Shown piece by piece: positions 1 to 7,702 of a stretch of DNA of 32,123 nucleotides; positions within the stretch are counted from its first letter, which is position 1; every line of letters begins with the position of its first letter. The stretch is from Microcaldota archaeon (GTDB taxonomy: Archaea; Micrarchaeota; Micrarchaeia; Micrarchaeales; CABMGC01). The stretch lies in assembly GCA_030040265.1 (NCBI GenBank), contig JASHUB010000009.1, forward strand, positions 1-32,123, in the 5' to 3' direction. The translations under genes and the position numbers were made by a program. The notes beneath the pieces were generated by a model. That model was not told the DNA's origin, searched no databases, and worked only from the letters and a program-made list of their open reading frames with translations.

Positions 1-1639
1 GGGCAGCGAGCCTCGCCTTCCTGAACGTCTCCCTCAGCATCTTCTCGCTCTCGCCGACCCATTTGCTGAGTATCTCTGGGCCTTTTATCGGTATGAAGTT
101 CGACTCGCGCTCTGTAGCGACCGCCCTCGCCAGCAGTGTCTTGCCCGTGCCCGGGGGCCCGACAAGCAGGACGCCCTTTATCGGCCTTATGCCGATCTTC
201 TCGAACTGCTCCGCATTCTTGATCGGGAACTCTATCGCCTCCTTTAACTCTTCCTTTATCTTGCCCATTCCGCCGATGTCTGCCCAGTGTATGTTCGGCC
301 GCTCTATGAACACCTCCCTGAGCGCGCTAGGCTGCACGTTCCTCATGCCCTCCATGAAGTTGTCCTTGGTGACAGTGAGGTTCTGCAATATCTCTCCAGG
401 AATCACCTGTTTGTCGAGAACCTTTGGCAGTATCTGGCGAAGCGTCGACATCGCGGCTTCCCTTGCAAGTGCGTAAAGGTCCGCGCCGGTGTAGCCGTGC
501 GTTATGTTGGCGAGCTCGTCCAGGTTGACGCTCTTGTCGAGCGGCATGTTCCTGGTGTGGATCTGGAGTATCTCCTTCCTTGCGTTCCTGTTCGGCACGC
601 CGATCTCGATCTCTCTGTCGAATCTTCCTGGCCTCCTGAGCGCCGAGTCTATCGCGTCCGGCCTGTTGGTCGCGCCGAGCACTATGACCTGGCCTCTCGG
701 AGGCATGCCGTCCATGAGGGTGAGCAGCTGCGAGACGATCCTTCGTTCGACCTCGTTAGTCGCCTCCTCTCTCTTCGGTGCGATCGCATCGATCTCGTCC
801 ATGAATATTATCGTTGGCGCCTTCGAGTTCGCCTCCTTGAATATCTCCCTCAGCTTCTCCTCGCTCTCTCCTACGAACTTGCTGACCAGCTCTGGCCCTG
901 AGATTGAGATGAAGTTGGCGTCGCTCTCGTTGGCGACTGACTTTGCGAGCAGAGTCTTTCCGGTTCCCGGAGGGCCATAGAGGAGCACGCCCTTGGGCGG
1001 CTCGACGCCAAGTCGCTCAAACAGCTCGGGGTACCGGATGGGCAGCTCTACCATCTCTCGTATCTTGGTTATCTCGTTCCTCAGGCCGCCTATATCCTCG
1101 TAGTGGACCTCTGCGACTCTGACGACCGATTCAGAAACAGGCTCTTCCTTCACGACCAAGTGCGTGTCCTTGGTCATGCGCACTATGCCGTGTGGTATCG
1201 CCTGGACGACCAGGAAGTTGAACACAAGGCCGAACATTGGGATGGGAACCGAGTCGCCCTTTGCGAGCGGCCTTCCCTCGAGCCTTCTCTTTGCGTAGTC
1301 TGCGAAGTCCGGAGAGAGCGGCGGCTTCTGCCCAGGAGGCGGGGCGATTATGATGCGCTCAGCATCCTTGACCTCGGCCTTCGATGCGAAGACCTTGTCG
1401 CCTATCCCGACCCCGACGTTCTGCCTTATGTAACCGTCAATCCTTATGAATCCGAGCCCCTCGTCGCTGGGGTGCGCAGACTGGACGATCGCGGCCGTGG
1501 ACTTGATCTTCCCCTTGATCTCTATGACGTCGCCTGCGCCGACGTCGAGCAGCTTCCTCGCCTTGGAGTCTATCCTCGCATAGCTCTTCCCGGAATCCGT
1601 AACGAGCGTGTCCGCAACCGTGAGCTCTATTCCCGCCAT
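1..1639 (-). CDS. cdc48: CDC48/VCP-type AAA+ ATPase (partial, C-terminus outside window)
   Basis: Two-domain AAA+ unfoldase that extracts or unfolds proteins in the cytoplasm, often upstream of the proteasome. The protein begins at an ATG at 1639 and 546 residues are visible before the window edge. The first ~190 residues are a CDC48 N-domain (double-psi barrel type). D1 follows, with Walker A GPPGTGKT near residues 222-229, Walker [10 protein letters not shown] near 275-283 and an arginine-finger region (RRPGRFDRE). D2 has a second Walker A, GPPGTGKT, near 494-501 and is cut off shortly after its pore-loop region (SKWVGESEK). Archaeal CDC48 is usually about 730-750 residues, so roughly 190 are missing. 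A TATA box lies at 1670-1680, giving a leader of about 10 nt. Family assignment is secure. Confidence 0.95.
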   Translation of the reverse strand, partial: MAGIELTVADTLVTDSGKSYARIDSKARKLLDVGAGDVIEIKGKIKSTAAIVQSAHPSDEGLGFIRIDGYIRQNVGVGIGDKVFASKAEVKDAERIIIAPPPGQKPPLSPDFADYAKRRLEGRPLAKGDSVPIPMFGLVFNFLVVQAIPHGIVRMTKDTHLVVKEEPVSESVVRVAEVHYEDIGGLRNEITKIREMVELPIRYPELFERLGVEPPKGVLLYGPPGTGKTLLAKSVANESDANFISISGPELVSKFVGESEEKLREIFKEANSKAPTIIFMDEIDAIAPKREEATNEVERRIVSQLLTLMDGMPPRGQVIVLGATNRPDAIDSALRRPGRFDREIEIGVPNRNARKEILQIHTRNMPLDKSVNLDELANITHGYTGADLYALAREAAMSTLRQILPKVLDKQVIPGEILQNLTVTKDNFMEGMRNVQPSALREVFIERPNIHWADIGGMGKIKEELKEAIEFPIKNAEQFEKIGIRPIKGVLLVGPPGTGKTLLARAVATERESNFIPIKGPEILSKWVGESEKMLRETFRKARLAA

Positions 1640-1665
1640 CGGAAAGACCTACGGTATCCTATCAG

Positions 1666-1681
1666 CTCTTATAAATATAAA
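1666..1681 (-). promoter_or_regulatory. TATA box of the cdc48-type gene
   Basis: On the minus strand the sequence reads TTATATTTATAAGAG, centred about 35 nt upstream of the ATG at 1639. With the usual archaeal spacing of about 26 nt from TATA to start site, the leader would be about 10 nt. Confidence 0.6.
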
Positions 1682-1708
1682 GATGTCGGAACTTGTCGGT
1701 TCCTGCTG

Positions 1709-2440
1709 TCACAGGCTGAAGCCGCGGTACATGAACGAGAAGATCAGCGCGATTGCCAGCATGAACACTAGCAGGAACAGCAGGTAGCCCGAGCCTATGA
1801 CATAGAAGAGCATGAGGAAGGTGACCGCGACCATGGCGAAGTAAACGGGCTTGTTCCAGCGCAGCACCTTCGAGCCGTCGAGCGGGAAGACAGGCAGCAT
1901 GTTGAAGAACGCTAGGATTATGCTTATGAAGAGCGTAAGGTTCACCAGCGACGCGAGGTAGCTGTGGAGGCCAGCTCCGACAGTTGGGAGTGCGAAAGAG
2001 CTTCCGGCAAAGTACAGGAAGTGTATCGCAAGGAAGACGAGGAATATGGCGAAGTTGGTCATCGGGCCGGCGAGCGACACGACACCCTCCTCGTTCTTCG
2101 TGAAGGTGTTGGTATATATGACCGTTGCGCCAGGGATGCCGAGCAGGAACCCGAACATTCCGGATATCAGCGTGATGCCCAGGCCGATCGTGGATGTCCT
2201 GAACGCGGCGACAGCGCCGTACTTCTGCGCAGTGAACTTGTGCATCATCTCGTGGAGCACGAACGATATCGTTATCGCGAAGAGCGCTATCGGGAACAGG
2301 TACAGGAACACCATCTCGTTCCCGCGGACCGCCTTAGCGCCGCCTATGAGTGCCAGGCTGAAAGCCAGCGACAGCACTAGGTCGGCGAGCACTATGTCCT
2401 GTAGCTCTCTTGCCAGTGAAAGGTGTTCTCTAAGCTGCAT
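1709..2440 (-). CDS. M50-like (site-2 protease type) membrane metalloprotease
   Basis: Polytopic membrane protein of 243 residues with the two signatures of site-2-type intramembrane zinc proteases. HEMMH at residues 63-67 is the zinc-binding HExxH inside a hydrophobic segment. Near the C-terminus, N180-MLPVFPLDG189 supplies the third ligand aspartate (D188) of the NPxxDG-like motif. About six hydrophobic segments are visible. Family members cut transmembrane segments of membrane-tethered regulators or clear signal peptides; the substrate here is unknown. The start is the ATG at 2440, about 37 nt from an AT-rich element shared with the divergent tRNA-Gln. The NPxxDG motif is relaxed to NxxPxxPLDG, as in several small archaeal members. 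Confidence 0.85.
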   Translation of the reverse strand: MQLREHLSLARELQDIVLADLVLSLAFSLALIGGAKAVRGNEMVFLYLFPIALFAITISFVLHEMMHKFTAQKYGAVAAFRTSTIGLGITLISGMFGFLLGIPGATVIYTNTFTKNEEGVVSLAGPMTNFAIFLVFLAIHFLYFAGSSFALPTVGAGLHSYLASLVNLTLFISIILAFFNMLPVFPLDGSKVLRWNKPVYFAMVAVTFLMLFYVIGSGYLLFLLVFMLAIALIFSFMYRGFSL

Positions 2441-2468
2441 GAAAACAACTAGAACCGATATGACATAT

Positions 2469-2486
2469 CGTTAAATATATTAATAG
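2469..2486. promoter_or_regulatory. Shared divergent TATA element (protease gene / tRNA-Gln)
   Basis: TTAAATATATTAA at 2471-2483 is nearly palindromic. Its centre (about 2477) is 37 nt from the protease ATG on the left and 35 nt from the first tRNA base on the right. It can therefore serve as TATA box in both directions. No other TATA-like element lies between the two genes at the right distance. Confidence 0.55.
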
Positions 2487-2512
2487 TTTGGCTGTTATTA
2501 ATACCTTACGAT

Positions 2513-2585
2513 AGCTCCATCGTCTAGTGGTCAAGGATAGCGGGCTCTGAACCCGTTGACTCCAGTTCGAATCTGGATGGAGCTA
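2513..2585 (+). tRNA. tRNA-Gln (anticodon CUG)
   Basis: A complete cloverleaf can be folded. The acceptor stem pairs AGCTCCA (2513-2519) with TGGAGCT (2578-2584), with discriminator A at 2585. The anticodon stem GCGGG/CCCGT encloses loop CTCTGAA, giving anticodon CTG. The T-arm TCCAG/CTGGA encloses TTCGAAT. An A1-U72 first pair is typical of archaeal tRNA-Gln, which is made by transamidation of Glu-tRNA(Gln). No intron and no encoded CCA. A cupin gene starts 25 nt downstream without its own TATA box. Confidence 0.95.
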
Positions 2586-2610
2586 ATAGTGATAAGTAAA
2601 ATGTGACTCT

Positions 2611-2916
2611 ATGCTAAGGGAAGACGATGCATTGGAGATGGCATCTAATGTACATAGGCTGCTGTTGGAAAACGACAGGGTGCGCATTCTTGATGTGCTG
2701 GTGAAGCCTAATGAGGTGGCAAAGATGCACTGGCACCCCGACAACGTTTCTTACGTTCTTGGAGGTGGAAAGTTGCGCATCTCCAAACCGGACAAGACGG
2801 TGAACGAGGTTGATCTCAAGGTTGGGCAGACCCTCCAGGCGAAGGCGGGCTCTCACGAAGTTGAGAATATAGGAGACACTATAGTTCATACAATTCAAGT
2901 TGAACTAAAAGGATAG
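2611..2916 (+). CDS. Small single-domain cupin protein
   Basis: A 101-residue protein consisting of one cupin beta-barrel. Motif 1 is visible as KMHWHPDNVSYVL, with metal-ligand histidines H40 and H42. Motif 2 is visible as LQAKAGSHEVENIGD, with H82. The family ranges from metal-dependent enzymes to small sugar- or ligand-binding proteins, and nothing here fixes the substrate. The ATG at 2611 was chosen; an in-frame ATG at 2638 would remove nine weakly conserved residues. The gene follows tRNA-Gln by 25 nt with no promoter between, so it is probably expressed by read-through and released by tRNA 3'-end processing. Confidence 0.8.
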   Translation: MLREDDALEMASNVHRLLLENDRVRILDVLVKPNEVAKMHWHPDNVSYVLGGGKLRISKPDKTVNEVDLKVGQTLQAKAGSHEVENIGDTIVHTIQVELKG

Positions 2917-2928
2917 TCATCGTCATTG

Positions 2929-2937
2929 TTTATATGC
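2929..2937 (+). promoter_or_regulatory. Orphan TATA-like element
   Basis: TTTATATGC just after the cupin stop. It is about 130 nt from the next ATG (3062), which has a closer TATA box of its own. It could drive a short non-coding RNA or an alternative long leader over roughly 2955-3060. That stretch has no convincing ORF. Confidence 0.25.
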
Positions 2938-3012
2938 TTCTTGTACCGGGAAGGTTCAGAACGGGCAGACGAAGAGCCAGATCCGTGCCTGAAACCGAAA
3001 ACACGCGCAAGC

Positions 3013-3027
3013 ATTAATAATATATTC
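3013..3027 (+). promoter_or_regulatory. TATA box of the gene at 3062
   Basis: ATTAATAATATATTC centred about 42 nt upstream of the ATG at 3062, giving a leader of about 15 nt with the usual spacing. Confidence 0.5.
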
Positions 3028-3061
3028 TGCGTCAATTATGGCGCTAATGATTTGTGATTGA

Positions 3062-3772
3062 ATGGCAGACGATTCGGACAACGGCCAGCAGCAGAGCCAG
3101 ACGGGCTCCCAGAACCAGTCATCCACGGCCTGGGGCGGCAAAGGAGGCGGACAGAGCAACAGGAAACTGCTCTACATACTAGTAGGCATCGCGGTGATAG
3201 TGGTCATAGCGATAGTCGCCCTCAGCGCCATTGGCCCGTCGTATTATCCGACGATCAACCAGACCCAGTCGAAGAACACGACCGAGATCGCCATGCCAGC
3301 TTCGCAGGCGCAGCTGGTTCTGAACTCGCTCCTCTCTTACTACAACGTCTCGGACCTTTTCAATCCGGCATCCCCGATAAATGTCTCTAGCCTCTCTGCC
3401 GTGGTCCCGGCGCTTGCGACAAACGTGACCAGCGGATGGGTGACCGTTGCCGCAGGGCAGAACACGACGACCAACGCTACGATCGAGTTCATCGTGCTGA
3501 CCACGAACAACACCCAAAGCATGTCGAAGATGCTGGGGTCAGAAGTCGTTGCATCTCTCAACGGCAGTGTCGAGTCGGGTTCGGCTTCCGGAACTTACAA
3601 CGGACTAGCATACAACTACGCGCTGTTCTCGAACTCGACCGGCAACGTGCAGCTGGTGTACGGCTGGAAGGGCAGCAACGTCGCAGTGGCCCTGGCGAAC
3701 TTCAACGCGGGTTATGAGGCGAACGCGACGCAGCTCATATGGGCAGTGGCGAACGCGACGACCTACAACTAG
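3062..3772 (+). CDS. Membrane-anchored extracytoplasmic protein of unknown function
   Basis: A 236-residue protein. The first ~37 residues are polar and rich in Gln/Ser/Asn/Gly, probably cytoplasmic. A single hydrophobic segment (LLYILVGIAVIVVIAIVAL, about residues 39-60) follows, then about 175 residues rich in Ser, Thr and Asn with many N-x-S/T sites (for example NQT, NTT, NVT, NSS). This is the composition of a glycosylated exported archaeal domain. The hydrophobic segment sits too far in for a classical cleavable signal, so a type II-like anchor is more likely. I recognise no domain. The C-terminal half looks beta-rich. No operon partner is obvious; the next gene starts 50 nt downstream behind its own weak TATA box. 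Confidence 0.7.
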   Translation: MADDSDNGQQQSQTGSQNQSSTAWGGKGGGQSNRKLLYILVGIAVIVVIAIVALSAIGPSYYPTINQTQSKNTTEIAMPASQAQLVLNSLLSYYNVSDLFNPASPINVSSLSAVVPALATNVTSGWVTVAAGQNTTTNATIEFIVLTTNNTQSMSKMLGSEVVASLNGSVESGSASGTYNGLAYNYALFSNSTGNVQLVYGWKGSNVAVALANFNAGYEANATQLIWAVANATTYN

Positions 3773-3822
3773 CCGCGGCTGAAACAAATAAAGACTTTGT
3801 TGACCGATAGGTAGCGGAGACC

Positions 3823-4431
3823 ATGAAGGCGCAGAGCACACTCGAGTACATACTGACATACGGCTGGGCTTTCGCCATAGTTTTCGGGATCGTGGTGGTT
3901 CCGTACATCCTGTTCCTGATAGTCGCGTTCCTGATCTCTCCACTGTTCGGCGCGGCCTTGACTGCGGTCGGGCCGCTCTACCTCTTCATCGCATTCCTCG
4001 TGCCATGGCTGGTCTTCTCGATATTATTCCGCGTCTCGAAGAATCCTCTGTTCAAAGCCACCGGGATGACCCTTGGTTCAATCTTCGGCGTGCTGGTTGG
4101 CGGCCTTGTCTCATACGAAGCATTCAAGTTCCTGGGCCTGGCGTACTACGTAGCCGTGGTCGTAGTGCTGTTCATCATCGTTGCGATAGCAGACGCGGCA
4201 TACAAGCGCTTCGAGGGCGCGACGTTGAAGTGGGCGTTCGGCCTGCTCGCCATGCCGGCGTTCGTGATGTTCTACGAGATAATAAAGGCGCTCGGGCTGT
4301 GGTACTACCTGCTGGCCGCGTTAATTGTCGCCGTGCTGTCCATAGCATGGATGATGCTGCGGTCGAAGAAGTGGACGGTCAGGGTCGTCCCGACCGCGCC
4401 GCCCATGCGCAGCGAGCCCGTCAAGACATGA
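3823..4431 (+). CDS. Polytopic membrane protein with a prepilin-like N-terminus
   Basis: A 202-residue protein. It opens with MKA-QSTLEYILTYGWAF, the form of an archaeal class III (prepilin) signal: short basic leader, small residue at -1, Q at +1 and Glu at +5. The rest is not a pilin. It has about six hydrophobic segments (residues ~18-42, 50-71, 79-101, 106-128, 135-158, 160-178) and a short basic, Pro-rich tail. No conserved enzymatic residues are evident. The gene has its own weak TATA-like stretch near 3786-3794 and a weak GGAG at 3816-3819. Either the prepilin-like start was recruited onto an unrelated membrane protein or the resemblance serves another sorting role. Function unknown. 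Confidence 0.7.
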   Translation: MKAQSTLEYILTYGWAFAIVFGIVVVPYILFLIVAFLISPLFGAALTAVGPLYLFIAFLVPWLVFSILFRVSKNPLFKATGMTLGSIFGVLVGGLVSYEAFKFLGLAYYVAVVVVLFIIVAIADAAYKRFEGATLKWAFGLLAMPAFVMFYEIIKALGLWYYLLAALIVAVLSIAWMMLRSKKWTVRVVPTAPPMRSEPVKT

Positions 4432-4438
4432 CCGCGGC

Positions 4439-4448
4439 GTTTTAAGAA
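4439..4448 (+). promoter_or_regulatory. TATA box of pgk
   Basis: GTTTTAAGAA right after the upstream stop codon, about 45 nt before the GTG start. The predicted leader of about 18 nt carries AAGGAG at 4472-4477, a ribosome-binding site 11 nt before the GTG at 4489. Confidence 0.5.
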
Positions 4449-4488
4449 CCTTTTGCGACTAATGCTGACTTAAGGAGCAGGGGATGTC

Positions 4489-5748
4489 GTGCAATACAAC
4501 AAAAAGACCGTGAGAGACGCAGCGGAGGATGGCCTCATCGCAGGCAAGACCGTACTTTTGAGATCGGACCTCAACGTTCCACTTGACAAGATGGGCAAGG
4601 TAAAGGATCCAAGGAAGATAGTGGCGTCGCTAGATACCGTCAGGTATCTCAGGGAACAGGGGGCGATGGGCATAGTCATGATGAGCCACCTTGGCAGGCC
4701 AGACGGGAAGCCAGTGCCGTCATTGAGCATGAAGACTGTTTATGATTGGCTCGCTGCCCCGAGAGGAGGCTTGGGACCGAGCCTGGAGAACGTGGTGCTG
4801 GCGCCGGACTGCATAGGCCCTGAGACCGTAAGCATGGCCAAAAGCGCGACGGAAGGCAGGGTCGTGCTTCTCGAGAACACAAGGTTCTATCCGGAAGAGG
4901 AAGCCAACGACAGTGTTTTCTCGGCGTCGCTGAGCACCCTCGGAGACGTGTACGTGGATGACGCATGGGGGACTGCGCACAGGGCCCACGCATCCAATGT
5001 TGGAGTCGCAAGGCTCATGCCAAGTTACATCGGCCTCCTGATGAAGCAGGAGCTAACGTACATCGGCAACCTTCTCGGTAAACCGGAGCAGCCGTTCATA
5101 ATCGCGTTGGGCGGCGCGAAGGCGTTTGACAAGATCCCTATTTTGAAGAACCTTGAGAGGCGCATATCGAAAGCGTTGATCGGCGGCGCGCTGGGGAACG
5201 CATTCCTGGCCTCGCAGGGAAGAAGGATGGGCACGTCGAAGGTCGACCAGGAGAGCCTCGGGCCGGCTGGCGAGGTGCTCGGGATCATGGGAGATAAGAT
5301 ACTGCTGCCGACAGACGTCATCGTGTGCGAGAAGATGGAGACTGGACTTCCCATCAGCGTAAGGAAAGTTGACGACATACCATCCGATGTGGGTGCGTAC
5401 GACATCGGGCCGGAGACCCAGCAGGCTTTCGGAGCCGCGATAGAAGAGGGAAGCACGATCTTCTACAACGGGCCGCAGGGAGTCACCGCCATAGAGGAGT
5501 TTACCGGAGGCACGAGGTCCGTGCTTGCAGCAGGGACGAACGGACGTGGCAGGCAGAAGACCACGACCGCAGGCGGAGGAGACATGGCGGACGCTGTCAC
5601 GCAACTGGGCTACGCTGAAAAGTTATCTTGGGTCTCAACCGGAGGCGGCGCCACACTCGAAGTGCTTGGAGGCGAACCTCTGCTGGCGCTTGAAGTGATC
5701 AAGGATGCACGGCGCGACCCCGATGAATGGAGCGGAGACCGGATCTAG
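4489..5748 (+). CDS. pgk: Phosphoglycerate kinase
   Basis: Converts 1,3-bisphosphoglycerate and ADP to 3-phosphoglycerate and ATP, or the reverse, in cytoplasmic glycolysis/gluconeogenesis. At 419 residues it is of normal length. Visible family signatures are RSDLNVPLD near residues 25-33 and SHLGRP near 66-71 (substrate side), LGGAKAFDKI near 206-215, and WVSTGGGATLEVLGG near the C-terminus. The nucleotide loop reads GGGDMADAV, with Met at residue 366 where most PGKs have Thr (GGGDT). The hinge motif NGPQGVTAIEEF lacks the usual GVFE. The start is GTG at 4489, supported by AAGGAG at 4472-4477; the ATG at 4484 runs into a stop after nine codons. Identity is secure, though the changes suggest a divergent branch. 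Confidence 0.93.
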   Translation: MQYNKKTVRDAAEDGLIAGKTVLLRSDLNVPLDKMGKVKDPRKIVASLDTVRYLREQGAMGIVMMSHLGRPDGKPVPSLSMKTVYDWLAAPRGGLGPSLENVVLAPDCIGPETVSMAKSATEGRVVLLENTRFYPEEEANDSVFSASLSTLGDVYVDDAWGTAHRAHASNVGVARLMPSYIGLLMKQELTYIGNLLGKPEQPFIIALGGAKAFDKIPILKNLERRISKALIGGALGNAFLASQGRRMGTSKVDQESLGPAGEVLGIMGDKILLPTDVIVCEKMETGLPISVRKVDDIPSDVGAYDIGPETQQAFGAAIEEGSTIFYNGPQGVTAIEEFTGGTRSVLAAGTNGRGRQKTTTAGGGDMADAVTQLGYAEKLSWVSTGGGATLEVLGGEPLLALEVIKDARRDPDEWSGDRI

Positions 5749-5755
5749 AGGGAAG

Positions 5756-6946
5756 TCAGGAGATGCGGATCCTCATCTTGTAATCAGATAGGAACCGCTG
5801 CTCTATCTGCGACCTTATCGCAGGCCTCTGCTGCGCTATCGACTTGAGCTGCTCGTCCATTCGTGACAGTGCAGCTTCCTTATCCCTGTGCTTCTTGCCT
5901 ATCGCACTCACGCTTTCCATGGTCTGGTGCAGCGATATCAGTTCCTCATCGATGACTGCTTTCTTCGCGGAGAGCCCCTTCGCCGCTATCGCTTGCGCAC
6001 GCAGGTCCTGCCCGAGTATCGATTCTATCCTGCTGGCCGTATCCCGTGCGTCCCTAACGTCCACTTTCCCAGCGTTGATCCATCCCTTTAGGTCGTTCAG
6101 CTTTCCACGGAATTCAGCATACCCCGGTCCATCAGTGATCAGCTCCAGCGGCCGTTCTATGAACTCGGACAGCCTTGTCTTCTGCGCGACAAGATGGTCA
6201 TACTTTCTTGCTGCACGTTCGAGAGGGGACAGGACCAGTTCGACGCTCGACTTCGCAGCCGATGCTTCTGCGCTTACCTTATCGCGTTCCGATTGCTTCT
6301 CCTTTATCGCAGCCTTTAGGCCCGCCTCGCGCTCCGCCACCGACTCTTCGCGTCCCGAAGCAACGCCTGACATCTGTGCGGTTATCTGTTTTTCCTCTTC
6401 AGCAAGCGCCGCCAGGCGTTCTATGGTCGGCATGATCCCGTTGTAGATCGCGAGTTCGCTGTCTGCGCGTTCCAGCTCGCGCTTCAGCTCGTTCCTCAGC
6501 TGCTCTATCCTGCTGAACGATTCCTTGAGCTGGCCGATGTGCGATGCGTAACCTACAAGCACGAATTTGAACTGCGCGTTGGTGGTCAGCACCTTGTTTA
6601 TCGATGACTCGAGCGCAGACAATTCTGCGCTGTACCTGCCATGGATAGTCGTATCCCCGTACGCGGGGTGCACGAAGGCGGAGCGAAGCGCCGTGACGTA
6701 TCCACTCTTCTGCAGCCTTATCGACTCGGGCTTCACCCTGAACAGGTTCTCGGTCACCGGCTCGGCGGTGACCATGTCCAACGAGTCGCACGCATGCATG
6801 AAGGTGCGTTCCGCGGACGATAGCTCCTTGGTTATCCTTGATCCCCTTGACTCGAGCCACCCCAAGCGCGAGTCGAACACGCGTTTTGCCAGCGCTTCGA
6901 GCGCCGCTGGGTCCACGGACTCTGGTTCCTTTGGTTTCCAGAACAT
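5756..6946 (-). CDS. Coiled-coil protein of unknown function
   Basis: A 396-residue protein, soluble by composition. Residues ~1-140 look mixed alpha/beta and begin MFWKPKEPESVDPAALEAL. Residues ~140-270 and ~340-390 are heptad-rich, charged helices, with long runs of Glu/Lys/Arg/Ala such as the stretch around EQLRNELKRELERADSEL. No Walker motif is present, so it is not an SMC/Rad50 ATPase itself. The ATG at 6946 lies about 27 nt from a clear TATA box at 6968-6978, so the mRNA is nearly leaderless. It converges on pgk with only 7 nt between stops. Possible roles include a structural or chromosome-associated protein; nothing in the sequence decides this. Confidence 0.7.
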   Translation of the reverse strand: MFWKPKEPESVDPAALEALAKRVFDSRLGWLESRGSRITKELSSAERTFMHACDSLDMVTAEPVTENLFRVKPESIRLQKSGYVTALRSAFVHPAYGDTTIHGRYSAELSALESSINKVLTTNAQFKFVLVGYASHIGQLKESFSRIEQLRNELKRELERADSELAIYNGIMPTIERLAALAEEEKQITAQMSGVASGREESVAEREAGLKAAIKEKQSERDKVSAEASAAKSSVELVLSPLERAARKYDHLVAQKTRLSEFIERPLELITDGPGYAEFRGKLNDLKGWINAGKVDVRDARDTASRIESILGQDLRAQAIAAKGLSAKKAVIDEELISLHQTMESVSAIGKKHRDKEAALSRMDEQLKSIAQQRPAIRSQIEQRFLSDYKMRIRIS

Positions 6947-6965
6947 GCTTTGAACTTGCCCGTGA

Positions 6966-6980
6966 AACTATATATAATGG
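6966..6980 (-). promoter_or_regulatory. TATA box of the coiled-coil gene at 6946
   Basis: The minus strand reads CCATTATATATAGTT, centred about 27 nt upstream of the ATG, predicting a leaderless or nearly leaderless transcript. Confidence 0.6.
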
Positions 6981-7042
6981 GGCTGCGGATTCGGTTTCCC
7001 GATGCCGCCCGGTCGTCTGCAAGATCACCGGTTTGCCCGAAT

Positions 7043-7114
7043 AATCCGAAACACTGCTGCATGTTTTAAAAAGGGCTGCAAGAAAAAATCCGAAACACTC
7101 GTCCCCGCTTTAAA
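7043..7114 (+). promoter_or_regulatory. Duplicated promoter module: two upstream boxes, two TATA boxes, 44-nt period
   Basis: The 13-mer AATCCGAAACACT occurs at 7043-7055 and again at 7087-7099. Each copy is followed, after exactly 9 nt, by TTTAAA (7065-7070 and 7109-7114). Both the 13-mer and the TATA-like hexamer therefore repeat with a period of 44 nt. The proximal TATA lies 34 nt from the ATG at 7148, predicting a start site near 7138. The distal one would start near 7094, inside the second 13-mer. The 13-mer may be an activator or repressor site, or an extended upstream promoter element. Confidence 0.6.
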
Positions 7115-7147
7115 TACCTGGCTCGCCACTACCATATCGGTGATTTG

Positions 7148-7591
7148 ATGGACATGAATAGGATTGGAATGAGCACATTCGGGATCTCCGTGATGGCTTT
7201 GCTGCTTGTGTCGGTCGGTTTCGCGCCGACGCTCAACGCGGCATCTGCAACTGCGCAGACATCGTGCCGGACGGTCTGGTCGCCGGTGACGCCGTTGACC
7301 ACAGTCTATGTGGGACAGAACCTCAGTGTAGGCAGCTTCACGGTGGAACTGCAGGACCTGACGTACCCTAATGCGAACGGCGTATCGGACGCGGTGCTTA
7401 GCGCGACTTACAATGGAGTCAACTATGGGTCCAAGAACGTTGCGCCTGGGACCAGCTGGGTTGTGTTCAACTTCAACAGCCGCAACGGGGCGGCCATGAT
7501 GGTGCATGTGAAGTCCACGCAGGCAGGGCTCTACGCCAACCAGAGATGGGCCAAGATGAGGGTGTACAGCGGCACAAAGGTCTGCGGCTGA
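7148..7591 (+). CDS. Small secreted protein, candidate abundant surface protein
   Basis: A 147-residue protein with a classical signal peptide: basic start (MDMNRIG), hydrophobic core about residues 9-26, and an Ala-rich cleavage zone near 30-36. The mature part of about 110 residues looks beta-rich, with alternating hydrophobic and Thr/Ser/Asn residues. It has only two cysteines, C40 and C146, at its two ends, which could close the domain with a disulfide. The ATG at 7148 was preferred over an adjacent TTG because of the TATA box at 7109-7114. A duplicated promoter module in front and a U-run plus strong hairpin behind suggest a separate, well-expressed transcript. I recognise no family. Confidence 0.7.
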   Translation: MDMNRIGMSTFGISVMALLLVSVGFAPTLNAASATAQTSCRTVWSPVTPLTTVYVGQNLSVGSFTVELQDLTYPNANGVSDAVLSATYNGVNYGSKNVAPGTSWVVFNFNSRNGAAMMVHVKSTQAGLYANQRWAKMRVYSGTKVCG

Positions 7592-7592
7592 G

Positions 7593-7660
7593 TTTTTAAT
7601 TTTCGCGACCGTTGCGGCTGGGCCGGGATGGCCCGGCCGGCGGCCGCCAATGCTCTTTTT
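7593..7660 (+). terminator. Probable terminator: U-rich run and GC-rich hairpin
   Basis: TTTTTAATTTT (7593-7603) directly follows the stop of the secreted protein gene. Further on, GGCCGGG (7621-7627), loop ATGG and CCCGGCC (7632-7638) form a perfect 7-bp stem, with another T-run at 7656-7660. U-rich runs are the usual archaeal termination signal; the hairpin may protect the 3' end. Confidence 0.5.
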
Positions 7661-7702
7661 CCCTGTTGCCGTGTTGTCGGTGGGCTTCGGGGCATCAAAG
7701 CC

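Noticed and set aside
5756-6946. SMC/Rad50-type ATPase for the coiled-coil protein
   Set aside because: No Walker A, signature or Walker B motif is found at either end.
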